The translations under genes were made by a program, and so were the position numbers. From AC-32 sp963717725 (lineage in GTDB: Bacteria > Actinomycetota > Thermoleophilia > Gaiellales > Gaiellaceae), in assembly GCA_963717725.1 (NCBI GenBank), contig CAVQWS010000010.1:186001-250000 (forward strand): 64,000 bases of DNA, read 5' to 3'. The notes beneath the pieces were generated by a model that was not told where the DNA came from, did no database searches, and saw nothing but the letters and a program-made list of their open reading frames with translations. This document shows positions 45,022 through 53,518 of this stretch, one piece after another (the first letter of the stretch is position 1; each line of letters opens with the position of its first letter).

Positions 45022-46067
45022 ATCGAGATCGGCAGGTCGAGCACGACGTCGTCCTCGCCGTCCGGCAGTTCGGCCTCCAGCTGCTCAAGAACCTGCGCTG
45101 CGCCGGGCGCGGCCGCCAGCAGCCGTGTCTCGACCTCGTCCAGCGTCTCGAGCTGCACGAGCTCCGCCTTGAACGGGCGCGGGAAGCGGCCGCGGCCGAG
45201 GTACCAGCCGTAGAACTTCTTCAGGAAGCCGGTCGCGCGGCGCTCGCCCAGCTCGCGGACGGTCTCGCGCATGAACAGGATCAGCTCGGCGACCACTTCC
45301 TCGCGCGTCGGCTCGTCCGCGTCGCCGTCGATGATCTCGCGTAGCGCCCACGGGTTGCCCTGGGCCGCGCGGCCGACCATCACCGCGGCCGCGCCGGTCG
45401 TGGCCAGGATCGCCTGCGCCCGCGCGCGCGAGGTCACGTCACCGGACGCGACGACGGGCACGTCCACGAGCGCCGCCAGCTCGGCGGTCAGCGAGTGGTC
45501 GGCCTCGCCCGTGTACATCTGCCGCGCCGAGCGCGGGTGCAGCGTCAGCGAGGAGGCGCCCGCCTCGACGAGCCGCGGCCCGAGCTCGAGGCATGAGCGC
45601 GAGCCGTTCTCGATCCCGCGGCGCATCTTGACCGTGACGGGCACCGAGACCGCCTCGGCCACCGCCGAGATCACGCCGCAGGCGCGCTCGGGAGCTTCGA
45701 GCAGCGTCGCGCCGGCGCCGGTCTTCGTCACCTTCTTCACCGGGCAGCCGAAGTTGACGTCGACCAGATCGGCGCCGGCGTCCTCGACCATCCGCGCCGC
45801 CTCGGCCATCACCTCCGGCTCGGAGCCGAAGATCTGCACCGCCAGCGGCCGCTCGTCGGCCGAGATCCGCAGGTAGCCGAGCGTGCGCTCGTTGCCGTGG
45901 TGGAGGCCGGCACAACTGACCATCTCCGAGCAGACGAGGCCTGCGCCATACCGCCGTCCCTGGCGGCGAAAGGCCTGCACGCTCACACCGGCCATCGGGG
46001 CGAGCACGAGCCGCGTCGGGATGTCGACGTCGCGGATCGTCCAGGGGCTCCGAAGATCTACCTGCAC
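45006..46067 (-). CDS. dus: tRNA-dihydrouridine synthase (DusB-like)
   Basis: 353 aa from GTG 46067. LVLAPMAGVSVQAFRRQGRRYGAGL, the catalytic-Cys motif VDVNFGCPVKKVTKTGAGATLL, LTLHPRSARQMYTGEADH and AVMVGRAAQGNPWALREI are diagnostic. It reduces uridines in the tRNA D-loop using FMN. TACTAT lies 10 bases upstream of the GTG; a longer frame back to ATG 46124 overlaps the greA promoter and is less likely. Confidence 0.93.
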   Translation of the reverse strand: MQVDLRSPWTIRDVDIPTRLVLAPMAGVSVQAFRRQGRRYGAGLVCSEMVSCAGLHHGNERTLGYLRISADERPLAVQIFGSEPEVMAEAARMVEDAGADLVDVNFGCPVKKVTKTGAGATLLEAPERACGVISAVAEAVSVPVTVKMRRGIENGSRSCLELGPRLVEAGASSLTLHPRSARQMYTGEADHSLTAELAALVDVPVVASGDVTSRARAQAILATTGAAAVMVGRAAQGNPWALREIIDGDADEPTREEVVAELILFMRETVRELGERRATGFLKKFYGWYLGRGRFPRPFKAELVQLETLDEVETRLLAAAPGAAQVLEQLEAELPDGEDDVVLDLPISIYGGG

Positions 46068-46094
46068 AGAGCGGGAAATAGTACCGGCAGGCAG

Positions 46095-46124
46095 TTGACG
46101 TCCATCCACCTCGATAGGTAACAT
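46095..46124 (+). promoter_or_regulatory. greA promoter (housekeeping type)
   Basis: TTGACG, 18 bases, TAACAT. This is the only near-consensus -35/-10 pair I noticed in the window. Transcription would start near 46131, right at the foot of the hairpin that precedes greA. Confidence 0.65.
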
Positions 46125-46132
46125 CCCCGCCC

Positions 46133-46162
46133 GCGATGGCGCCCCTGCGCCGCGCGTTTTTC
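46133..46162 (+). terminator. hairpin plus T-rich tract in the greA leader (possible attenuator)
   Basis: GGCGC-CCCT-GCGCC with outer GCG/CGC pairs, followed by GCGCG then TTTTTCTTT. It lies between the predicted start (~46131) and the AGGAGG of greA, so it would end many transcripts after ~30 bases. Confidence 0.5.
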
Positions 46163-46176
46163 TTTCAGGAGGCCCG

Positions 46177-46650
46177 TTGAAGGACGTCATCCTCACTCCA
46201 GAAGGCTACGAGAAGCTGAAGCAGGAGATCGAGTACCTGTCGAACGACAAGCGCCGCGAGGTCGCCGACCGCATCCGCGTCGCGCGTGAGTTCGGCGACA
46301 TCGCGGAGAACGCCGAGTACGACGACGCGAAGAACGAGCAGGCGCTGCTCGAGCACCGCATCGCGACGCTCGAGGAGCGGCTGCGCAACGCCCGCGTGAT
46401 CACCAAGAAGGACGTCGCCAAGGACGTCGTCTCGATCGGCTCGAAGGTCAAGCTGCGCGACATCGACGCCAAGCAGACCGTCGAGTACCGCATCGTCGGC
46501 TCCGCCGAGGCGAACCCGGCCGAGAACAAGCTCTCGAACGAGTCGCCCGTCGGCAAGGCGATCATCGGCAAGAAGAAGGGCGAGACCGTCGAGGTCGCGG
46601 CCCCGCGGGGGGCGATGAAGTTCAAGATCCTGGAAATCAAGGCCGCTTAG
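46177..46650 (+). CDS. greA: transcription elongation factor GreA
   Basis: 157 aa. The N-terminal coiled coil (LTPEGYEKLKQEIEYLSN, then REFGDIAENAEYDDAKNEQALLEHRI with the acidic tip) and the C-terminal FKBP-like domain (SPVGKAIIGKKKGETVEVAAP) are complete. It rescues backtracked RNA polymerase. TTG start, fixed by AGGAGG four bases upstream. A hairpin with T tract lies in the leader. Confidence 0.96.
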   Translation: MKDVILTPEGYEKLKQEIEYLSNDKRREVADRIRVAREFGDIAENAEYDDAKNEQALLEHRIATLEERLRNARVITKKDVAKDVVSIGSKVKLRDIDAKQTVEYRIVGSAEANPAENKLSNESPVGKAIIGKKKGETVEVAAPRGAMKFKILEIKAA

Positions 46651-46663
46651 ACTCGGCAGCGCG

Positions 46664-48019
46664 ATGCTGCCGAAAAGGTTTCCCGACCGGGTAGAGATCG
46701 CCGCGGTCCGTGACGCGGCCGAGCGGGCCGAGAACGGCGAGACGCTCGACGACAAGCTGCGCGTCGCCGGCCGCGTAATGGCCCGCCGCGAGATGGGCAA
46801 GCTGACCTTCCTCGATCTCGTCGACCGTTCGGGCCGGCTCCAGCTGATCGTCGAGCAGGAGCTCGAGCTCTCGCTCGGCGACATCGTCGGCGCGACCGGC
46901 CGGCCGGGGCGCTCTCGCCGCGGCGAGCCGTCGCTGGTCACGAGCCAGGTCGAACTGCTCGCGAAGATCCGCAAGCCGCTGCCAGACACCTTCCACGGCG
47001 TCACCGATCGCGAGACGCGCTACCGGCAGCGCTACCTCGACCTGCTGATGAACGACGAGTCGCGCGAGCTGGCGGCCACGCGCGTGAAGATCGTGGCCGC
47101 GGTGCGCGCGTACCTCGACGGCGAGGGCTTCCTCGAGGTCGAGACGCCGATCCTGCAACCGCGCTACGGAGGAGGCTTCGCCGAGCCGTTCGTGACGCAC
47201 TCGAACGAGCTCGACGCCGACCTCTACCTGCGGATCGCGGACGAGCTCTACCTGAAGCGGCTGATCGTCGGCGGGCTCGAGAAGGTCTACGAACTGAGCA
47301 AGGACTTCCGCAACGAGTCGATCTCCTACAAGCACTCGCCCGAGTTCACGCAGGTCGAGTGGTACGAGGCGTACGCCGACTACCGCGACACGATGGAGCG
47401 GGCCGAGGCGCTGGTCGCGGCCGCGGCCGGCGCGGCCGGTTCGAGCCAGGTGACCTTCCGCGGACACGAGCTCGATCTCGCGCCTCCGTGGGAGCGGGTG
47501 AAGTTCGTCGAGGCGCTCGAGGCGAAGGGCGTCTGGTCGCGTGACGAGGCGGAGCTGCGCGCGAAGCTCGAAGAGGCGGGCGTGGACACTGAGCGCGACC
47601 GCTCATGGTCGCAGCTCGCCGACCATGCGTACTCGCACTTCGTCGAGCCCGAGCTGATCCGGCCGACGATCGTCTACGACTGGCCGATCGAGCTGTCGCC
47701 GTTCGCGCGCACGACCGACGAGGACGAGACGCTCGTCGAGCGCTTCGAGGCCGTGGTCGGCGGGATGGAGTTCGCGAATGCCTTCAGCGAGCTGAACGAC
47801 GCCGAGGAGCAGGCGCAGCGCTTCGCGATGCAGGAGGCCGAGCGCGAGGCGGGCGCGGAGGAGTCGGAGCCCGGCGACCCGGACTACGTCGAGGCGCTCT
47901 CGTACGGGATGCCGCCGACGGGCGGCTGCGGGATCGGGATCGACCGGCTGGCGATGGTGTTGACCGGCAGCGACGCGATCCGCGACGTGATCCTGTTTCC
48001 CGCGCTGCGGTCTCGGTGA
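46664..48019 (+). CDS. lysS: lysyl-tRNA synthetase, class II (short form)
   Basis: 451 aa, shorter than the usual ~500. An OB-fold anticodon domain (LRVAGRVMARREMGKLTFLDL), motif 1 YLDGEGFLEVETPIL, motif 2 LSKDFRNESISYKHSPEFTQVEWYEAY and motif 3 GGCGIGIDRLAMVLTG. Motif 2 differs from the common GIDTTHNPEFT form, resembling shorter paralogues, but the N-terminal domain supports a true LysRS. ATG 46664; TAGACT 10 bases upstream begins with the greA stop codon. GTGA overlap downstream. Confidence 0.88.
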   Translation: MLPKRFPDRVEIAAVRDAAERAENGETLDDKLRVAGRVMARREMGKLTFLDLVDRSGRLQLIVEQELELSLGDIVGATGRPGRSRRGEPSLVTSQVELLAKIRKPLPDTFHGVTDRETRYRQRYLDLLMNDESRELAATRVKIVAAVRAYLDGEGFLEVETPILQPRYGGGFAEPFVTHSNELDADLYLRIADELYLKRLIVGGLEKVYELSKDFRNESISYKHSPEFTQVEWYEAYADYRDTMERAEALVAAAAGAAGSSQVTFRGHELDLAPPWERVKFVEALEAKGVWSRDEAELRAKLEEAGVDTERDRSWSQLADHAYSHFVEPELIRPTIVYDWPIELSPFARTTDEDETLVERFEAVVGGMEFANAFSELNDAEEQAQRFAMQEAEREAGAEESEPGDPDYVEALSYGMPPTGGCGIGIDRLAMVLTGSDAIRDVILFPALRSR

Positions 48020-49113
48020 GCCCGGAACAGCGGTACGCGCTCGACGCGCTGCTCGACGCGCTCGGGCTGCCCTTCGACGAATCGGTGCCGGTCGAGACGG
48101 CGGTGCTCGACGAGGTGTTCGGGCTGCTGACCCTCGCGCGGGAGCGCGAGGCCGAGCTCGACCAGCACGGGCGGCCGCTGCCGCCGGCGGATCCGGCCGG
48201 GCCGCGGGTCGCCGAGCTCGCGGCGGGGCTCGGGCTCGAGCGGCGCGGCTACCCGGGCGGCGAGCGCTTTCTGATCGCGCTGACCCACGACGTCGACCTG
48301 CTCGGCGGCGGCGGGTTGCCGACCGCGGCTCGCAAGCTGGCGGGGTCGGTCACACAACGCTCGCGGCGGCGGCTGCGCGAATCGACCACGTTCGCGGCGG
48401 ACGCACTGCGCGGGCGCGATCCCGACTACCCGCTAGAGGAGATGCTCGCGGCCGAGGGCGCCCGCGGTTCGACCTGTTTCTTTCTCACGCGGCAGGAGGC
48501 GCCGCAGGACGGCTACCCCGAACGCTACGGGCCGGCGCAGCGCGAAGCGCTCGAGCGAACGCGGGAGGCCGGCGTCGAGGTCGGGCTGCACGCGTCCTAC
48601 CGAGCGCGCGAACAGGCCGGCGCAATCGCCGAGGAGGCGCGGCCGCTCGGCGAGGTCCAAGGCCTGCGGCACCACTACCTACGTAGCGATCCGGCCCGGT
48701 TGGCGGCGGAGCTGCGGGAGGCGGGGCTGCGCTATGACTCGAGCATCGGCTGGCCCTCGCTGCCGGGCCTGCGCGCCGGGACGCCGTACCCTTACCGGCT
48801 CTGGGACGCGGAGCGGCGCGAGGCGGGCGCGTGGGAGCTGCCACTCGTCCTGATGGACGCCACGCTGGCCGAGGAGCGCTACCTCGGGCTCGGCGCCGAC
48901 GAGGCGTACGAGGTCGCGGTCGCCGCGCTGGAGCCGGTCGCCGAGCACGGCGGCGCGGTCGCGATCCTCTGGCACCCACCCTCGCACCACCCTCGCCTCT
49001 CGAACGGCTACGACCGTCTCTACCGGCGGCTGCTCGACTGGATCGACGAGCACGGCGGCCGGGCCGGCTCGGCGGCCGAGACGCTCGACCGCTGGGCGGC
49101 TAGGCGAACCTAG
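48016..49113 (+). CDS. polysaccharide deacetylase-like protein
   Basis: 365 aa. FLIALTHDVDLLGGGGL near residue 95 has the metal-binding DxD-like start of the fold, EVGLHASYRAREQAG near 195 the His region, and VAILWHPPSHHPRLSNGYDRLYRRLLDWI near 320 the C-terminal His motif. It resembles the deacetylase-fold proteins found in exopolysaccharide loci. GTG overlaps the lysS stop (GTGA). First gene of the surface-polysaccharide region. Confidence 0.8.
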   Translation: MSPEQRYALDALLDALGLPFDESVPVETAVLDEVFGLLTLAREREAELDQHGRPLPPADPAGPRVAELAAGLGLERRGYPGGERFLIALTHDVDLLGGGGLPTAARKLAGSVTQRSRRRLRESTTFAADALRGRDPDYPLEEMLAAEGARGSTCFFLTRQEAPQDGYPERYGPAQREALERTREAGVEVGLHASYRAREQAGAIAEEARPLGEVQGLRHHYLRSDPARLAAELREAGLRYDSSIGWPSLPGLRAGTPYPYRLWDAERREAGAWELPLVLMDATLAEERYLGLGADEAYEVAVAALEPVAEHGGAVAILWHPPSHHPRLSNGYDRLYRRLLDWIDEHGGRAGSAAETLDRWAARRT

Positions 49114-49628
49114 TCGAAGAGCGCGCGGGCCAGGCGCGAGGTGAGGTTCTCGATCTCCACCATGATTTCGCGCTGCCGCTTGGTCGGCAGGCCGATCGGG
49201 TCCTCGACCTCCGGCGCCTCGAGCAGGCTGCCGGGCGCCAGGGCGGCCACGCGCTCGACCGGACTGCCCTCGCGCGGCGACAACTCGAGCAGCTCGACCA
49301 CCTGGGGCAACGTGAAGGAGCTCTCACGCGTGGCGCCGCCGTCGACGACGGCGCGCTCGACGTGCGTGTGCTCGAATCCGATCATCAGGTCGGCACCCGC
49401 GAGGTCGTGCAGGCGCCGGCTCCGATGATGAGACAGGTCGACGCTCAGCTCGCCCACGAGCTCGAGCGCTTCGGCGAAGGCGGCGCTCCCCTCGATCGCC
49501 GAGGTGCCGCACGATGAGACGTGGACCGGCCGGCCGGCCGTCTCGCGGGCGAAGACCGCCTCGGCGAGCGGGCTGCGGAACTGGTTGCCGCTGCAGACGA
49601 AGACCACGTTGAAGGTGTCGTCCGGCAC
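49110..49628 (-). CDS. low-molecular-weight protein-tyrosine phosphatase
   Basis: 172 aa. The P-loop VVFVCSGNQFRSPLAEA has the CX5R active site near residues 12-18, and the loop VEDPIGLPTKRQ near 145 replaces the usual DP acid motif. Such enzymes dephosphorylate the tyrosine kinase of polysaccharide export, a plausible partner for the kinase at 62801. GTG start, TACGCT 7 bases upstream on its strand. Confidence 0.86.
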   Translation of the reverse strand: MPDDTFNVVFVCSGNQFRSPLAEAVFARETAGRPVHVSSCGTSAIEGSAAFAEALELVGELSVDLSHHRSRRLHDLAGADLMIGFEHTHVERAVVDGGATRESSFTLPQVVELLELSPREGSPVERVAALAPGSLLEAPEVEDPIGLPTKRQREIMVEIENLTSRLARALFD

Positions 49629-49648
49629 GCGAGACAGCGTAACCCGCA

Positions 49649-50242
49649 GTGGACGAGCAGCTGAGCCTCGCGCCCGCCGGCCCGCGCGAGTCGCTGGCCG
49701 AGCGCGGCGCGACGATCGAGTCGTCGTGGTCGGACGGCGAGCGCCGCTACCTCCTGACCGCGGAGCCGTTCGCGCGCTACAGCCTCGATGAGGCCGACGT
49801 GCCCGTCTTGGAGCACGAGGCCCGCGTTCGTGCGCTCGTCGCCGGGCAGCAGCATCCCGACGTGCCCGGCGAAGCCGGCGAGTTGATCCGCGCCGAGGAG
49901 GCCAGCGCCCTGCACGATGCAGGGATGGAGCTCGGCTCGCACACGCTCAGCCACCCAGATCTGCGTACGCTCGACGACGCCGAGCTCGAGCATAAGCTGG
50001 TCGGGTCGAAGCAGGCGATCGAGGAGCTGACCGGCGAGCCGTGCCGCACGCTTGCCTATCCGTGCGGCATCTACGACGAGCGGGTCGTCCGGGCCGCCGG
50101 CGAGGCGGGCTACGAGCTCGCCTTCGGCTGGCTGCCCTGGGCCTGGCGGCCGCTCGAGGCGCCACGCCTGCCCGCGCCGCCTCGGCACGGCGCGCACCGG
50201 CTCTCATTGAAGCTGCTCGGGATCCGAAGGCCTAGCCGGTGA
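49649..50242 (+). CDS. NodB-like polysaccharide deacetylase, catalytic N-terminal motif not visible
   Basis: 197 aa. The second half is clearly NodB: LHDAGMELGSHTLSHPDLRTL (HxxxH metal ligands), EELTGEPCRTLAYPCGIYDERVVRAAGEAGYELAFG. The expected TFDDG motif ahead of it is absent; the frame instead reads LLTAEPFARYSLDEADVPVLEHEARVRALVAG, as if the first metal-binding motif were deleted or shifted. It may be a damaged copy. GTG 49649; overlaps the next gene (GTGA). Confidence 0.65.
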   Translation: MDEQLSLAPAGPRESLAERGATIESSWSDGERRYLLTAEPFARYSLDEADVPVLEHEARVRALVAGQQHPDVPGEAGELIRAEEASALHDAGMELGSHTLSHPDLRTLDDAELEHKLVGSKQAIEELTGEPCRTLAYPCGIYDERVVRAAGEAGYELAFGWLPWAWRPLEAPRLPAPPRHGAHRLSLKLLGIRRPSR

Positions 50243-51126
50243 CCACCTTCTCCGTCGTGATCCCGACCAAGGGCCGGCCCGAGCCGCTCACTCGCACGCT
50301 CGAGAGCCTCTGGGCGACACAGCCGCGGCCCGACGAGGTCCTGGTGGTCGACGCCGACGAACAGTCCTCCGCCAGAGAGGTCGTGGTCGGCCTGCAGGAC
50401 GGCAGCCTGCCCATCCACTACATCCACACCGAGCCGAGCCTGACCAGGCAGCGCAACATCGGGATCGACCGGGCCGGCGGCGACGTCGTGGTCTTCCTCG
50501 ACGACGACGTCTCGCTGCCGAGCGACCTGTTCGCCAAGCTCGAGCGCACGTTCGCCGATCCGTCGGTTGCCGGGGCGACCGGCTGGGTGGTCGAGCCACA
50601 CCGGGAGCGGCGTGGCGGGCCGCGCTCGTGGGCCCGTCGAATCACTGTGCCCGGGAGTGGGAGCCACCGGGGCAGCTTCACCCGCTACGGCTACCCACGC
50701 TACGTCCTGCCCGGCGACGGGCCGTGCGACGTCGAGTTCATGCCGGGCTGCTTCATGAGCGCGCGCCGGGAGCTCGCGCGCACCGTGCGGTTCGACGAGT
50801 TGCTCGGCGCGTACGCCCTCGCCGAGGACGAGGACTTCTCCTACCGGCTCTCGCAGCGTGGCCGGATCGTCTACCTGCCCGACCTGATCGTCGTGCACGA
50901 GAAGCTCGGCTTTCGCTCCTTCGATTCGCGCGCCTTTGGCAAGCTCGTGGTCAGGAACCGCAGCTACCTCTTCCGCAAGAACTTCCCGCAGACGCCGCGC
51001 TCGCGGCTGGGGTTCGGCCTGCTGCTGTGGATGCTGGTCGGGCACCGGCTGCTGAACCGCGAATGGCGCGGGGCGCTCGGCGTGCTCGAGGGGACGCTCG
51101 ACCTCGCGCGCGGACGGCGGCTCTGA
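50239..51126 (+). CDS. glycosyltransferase family 2
   Basis: 295 aa GT-A fold: FSVVIPTKGRPEPLTRTLESL, VLVVDADE, metal site VVFLDDDVSLPSDLF near residue 90, and GAYALAEDEDFSYRLSQRGRIVYLPD near 185. It transfers a sugar onto a surface glycan; donor unknown. GTGA overlap with the deacetylase. No membrane helices beyond a C-terminal hydrophobic stretch. Confidence 0.9.
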   Translation: MTTFSVVIPTKGRPEPLTRTLESLWATQPRPDEVLVVDADEQSSAREVVVGLQDGSLPIHYIHTEPSLTRQRNIGIDRAGGDVVVFLDDDVSLPSDLFAKLERTFADPSVAGATGWVVEPHRERRGGPRSWARRITVPGSGSHRGSFTRYGYPRYVLPGDGPCDVEFMPGCFMSARRELARTVRFDELLGAYALAEDEDFSYRLSQRGRIVYLPDLIVVHEKLGFRSFDSRAFGKLVVRNRSYLFRKNFPQTPRSRLGFGLLLWMLVGHRLLNREWRGALGVLEGTLDLARGRRL

Positions 51127-51128
51127 GG

Positions 51129-52226
51129 TTGCGCGTCGCCTTCGTCTCGCCGTTCGTGATCGAGGGTGGCGCCGAGCGCTATCTGTCGCTCCTGCTCGAA
51201 GGGCTCGACCGGGAGTGGATCGCCCGGATCACGTTTCTCGCCGAAGGGCCGCTGGTCGAAGAGTTGCGCCGGAACGGCTATCCGGTTGAGGTGTTGCCCA
51301 CCGGCGCCGGCCCGGTCTCGATCGCGCGCTCGGCGCTCCGCCTGCGGCGGGAGCTGCGGCAGCTGCGCCCGGACGTGGTGCACGGCGACGGGATCAAGGG
51401 CGCGCTCGTTTCGACGCTCGCGGTCACGGGCACGCGGACCCCGGTCGTCTGGCTCAAGCACGACTTCAGCCGCGACGGCTGGCTCGCGCGCGCCGTCGCT
51501 CGCCGCTGTGCCTCGATCGCCGCCGTCAGCCGCGCGGTGACGGAGACCTTTCGGGCCGACACGCTCGAGAAGACGACGGTCGTGCCCGTCGGACTGCCCG
51601 ACTCCGGCGTCGACCAGGACGCCGGCCGGGCTGCGGTGCGGGAGCTGGCCGGCGGCACGGGCGTGGTGCTCGGCGTCTTCGGGCGGCTCGACCCGCACAA
51701 AGGCCACCGGGAGATCCTGGCGGTGCTGCCGCGCCTACGGGAACGGCTCGACGTGCGGGCGATCTTCGTCGGCGCGGACGACCCGGCACACGCGGGGTAC
51801 CGGGAGCAGCTCGTAGGCGAGATCGAGTCCGCCGGCCTGGCCGACGCAGTCGCGCTGCCCGGCTTCCGCGCGGACGCAGTTGAGCTTATCGCTGGCTGCG
51901 ATGTGCTCGTGATCCCGAGCGTGACGAGCCGCGGCGGGCTCGGCAAGGAGGGCTTCTCGCTCGTCGCGCTCGAGGCGATGGGCGTTGGCACTCCCGTCGT
52001 CGCCTACGACTACGGCGGGCCGCCCGAGGTGCTCGGCGAGTGCGGGCTGCTCGTGCCGCCTGGCGACCGCGATGCGCTAGCCGAGGCGCTGGTGCGCGTG
52101 CTCGAGGACGGAGCGCTGAGCGAGCAGCTGGCCGAGTGCGGCCGCGGCCGAGCGCGCGAGCGCTTCTCGCTTTCAGCGATGATCGAGGCGATGGAGAACC
52201 GCTATCGCGAGGCGGCTGCAGCGTGA
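51129..52226 (+). CDS. glycosyltransferase family 4
   Basis: 365 aa GT-B fold. VAFVSPFVIEGGAERYLSLLLEGL at the N-terminus, VVLGVFGRLDPHKGHREILAVLPRL near 180, and the EX7E-like KEGFSLVALEAMGVGTPVVAYDYGGPPEVLGE near 280. TTG at 51129 starts the protein two bases after the GT2 stop. GTGA overlap with the nucleotidyltransferase. Confidence 0.9.
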   Translation: MRVAFVSPFVIEGGAERYLSLLLEGLDREWIARITFLAEGPLVEELRRNGYPVEVLPTGAGPVSIARSALRLRRELRQLRPDVVHGDGIKGALVSTLAVTGTRTPVVWLKHDFSRDGWLARAVARRCASIAAVSRAVTETFRADTLEKTTVVPVGLPDSGVDQDAGRAAVRELAGGTGVVLGVFGRLDPHKGHREILAVLPRLRERLDVRAIFVGADDPAHAGYREQLVGEIESAGLADAVALPGFRADAVELIAGCDVLVIPSVTSRGGLGKEGFSLVALEAMGVGTPVVAYDYGGPPEVLGECGLLVPPGDRDALAEALVRVLEDGALSEQLAECGRGRARERFSLSAMIEAMENRYREAAAA

Positions 52227-52864
52227 TCGCCGGCGTCGTTCCGGCCGCTGGGTACGCGGAGCGGCTGCGTGGGCTGATCGAGGGCTCGAAGGAGCTGGTG
52301 CCGGTGCGCGGCAGGCCGGTTGTCGATGCGCTGCTCGAGCGGCTTGCGCCAGCGGACGAGATCCGCGTCGTCGTCCGCCCGGCCAAGCACGACCTGATCG
52401 AGCACCTGCGCGGCCGTGTGACGCTGGTCGAGGGCGAGCCGCGGACGGTCGCCGAGTCGCTCGTGCTGGGGCTCGATGGTCTGGCGGCGGACGACCTCGT
52501 GCTCGCCGGCTTCCCGGACACCCTCTTCGGGGCAGAGCAGGTCTTCGAGCGGCTGCTGGCGGCCCTGGGTCCCCGCGACGTGGCGCTCGGAGTGTTCCGC
52601 TTCGCCGAGCCTTCGCGCTCGGACGTGCTCGAGCTCGACGGCGCCGCGGTCACGCGTGTGCACGTCCGCCCGCAGCAGCCGGCCTCGAACCTCGTCTGGG
52701 GCTGCTTCGCCGCGCGCCGTAGCGCGCTCGATGGCATCGAGGGTGTCGATGAGCCGGGCCAACTCTTCGACCGGCTCGCCCGTGCCGGCCGCGTGGCCTC
52801 GGTCGACTTCGAGACCGAGCTCGTCGACATCGGCACTCCGCAGTCGCTGCCGGCGGCGTCGTGA
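52223..52864 (+). CDS. sugar nucleotidyltransferase
   Basis: 213 aa, somewhat short. GVVPAAGYAERLRGLIEGSKELVPVRGRPVVDALLERL is the NTP-binding opening, VLAGFPDTLFG the metal-binding region and a late VDIGTPQSL. It activates a sugar-1-phosphate; nucleotide and sugar unknown. GTG overlaps the GT4 stop; its own stop overlaps the epimerase start (GTGA). Confidence 0.82.
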   Translation: MIAGVVPAAGYAERLRGLIEGSKELVPVRGRPVVDALLERLAPADEIRVVVRPAKHDLIEHLRGRVTLVEGEPRTVAESLVLGLDGLAADDLVLAGFPDTLFGAEQVFERLLAALGPRDVALGVFRFAEPSRSDVLELDGAAVTRVHVRPQQPASNLVWGCFAARRSALDGIEGVDEPGQLFDRLARAGRVASVDFETELVDIGTPQSLPAAS

Positions 52865-53375
52865 AGGTCCTCGTCACCGGCCACCACGGCTCGGTGGCCG
52901 CGCCGTTCCTGGCCGCGCAAGGGCACGAGGTGACCGGCGTCGACACGCGCTACTACCCGGCTGCGACCTGTACCCCGGCGCCGAGGTCGAGAGCGTGCAG
53001 CGCGACATCCGCGATCTCGGCGAGGACGACCTGCGCAGCCATGACGCGATCTTCCACCTGGCCGCGCTCTCCAACGACTCGCTCGGCGACCTCGACCCGG
53101 AGCTGACGTTCGAGATCAACGAGCGCGCGAGCGTGCGCCTGGCCCGGGCGGCGCGCGAGGCGGGCGTCGGCCGCTTCATCTTCGCCTCGTCGTGCTCGAC
53201 GGAGCTGACGCTCGAGTGGAGCGCGCGCAAGGGTGCCGGCCAGCTCTACGACGCCTACCGCACGGCCGGCCTCACCTTCGAGCAGTTCGAGGGCCCGCGC
53301 TTCAGGCGGCTCAAGCGCCTGCAGCAGCTGCGGGAGGAGGGCCGCCTCGACGACGACTTGCGCTGGGCGGACTGA
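52861..53375 (+). pseudogene. NAD-dependent sugar epimerase/dehydratase, frameshift and missing middle
   Basis: Starts MKVLVTGHHGSVAAPFLAAQGHEVTGVDTRYY (Rossmann GxxG). A lost G near 52968 shifts the frame; it resumes as YPGAEVESVQRDIRDLG, DAIFHLAALSNDSLGD and GVGRFIFASSCS. Then, where the YxxxK region and ~200 residues should follow, the text jumps in frame (~53200) to a C-terminal tail ELTLEWSARKGAGQLYDAYRTAGLTFEQFEGPRF. So both a one-base slip and a large internal deletion are present, with catalytic Tyr/Lys gone. Stop TGA overlaps the CTG of the rfbC fragment. Confidence 0.8.
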
Positions 53376-53518
53376 GGTTCCGCGAGCTCGAGCTTACCGG
53401 CGCCTCCCTGATCGAGCTCGAGCGAATCGAGCACGAACGCGGCTTCTTCGCGCGGACGTTCTGCCGTCAGGAGTTCGCCGACCACGGTCTCGAGGCCGAC
53501 GTCGTCCAGGCCAACACC
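53372..53518 (+). pseudogene. 5' fragment of dTDP-4-dehydrorhamnose 3,5-epimerase-like gene (rfbC/rmlC)
   Basis: Only ~49 codons: RFRELELTGASLIELERIEH, ERGFFARTFCRQEFADHGLE, ADVVQANT, the unmistakable start of RmlC-type epimerases. After NT the homology stops at a junction with the antisense SDR fragment. The apparent start is CTG at 53372 overlapping the preceding TGA (CTGA). Cut off by deletion or misassembly. Confidence 0.75.

Noticed and set aside
46664..48019. Possibility that the short LysRS is an EpmA/GenX-type paralogue
   Set aside because: It keeps an N-terminal OB-fold anticodon-binding domain and full class II motifs, which EpmA lacks.
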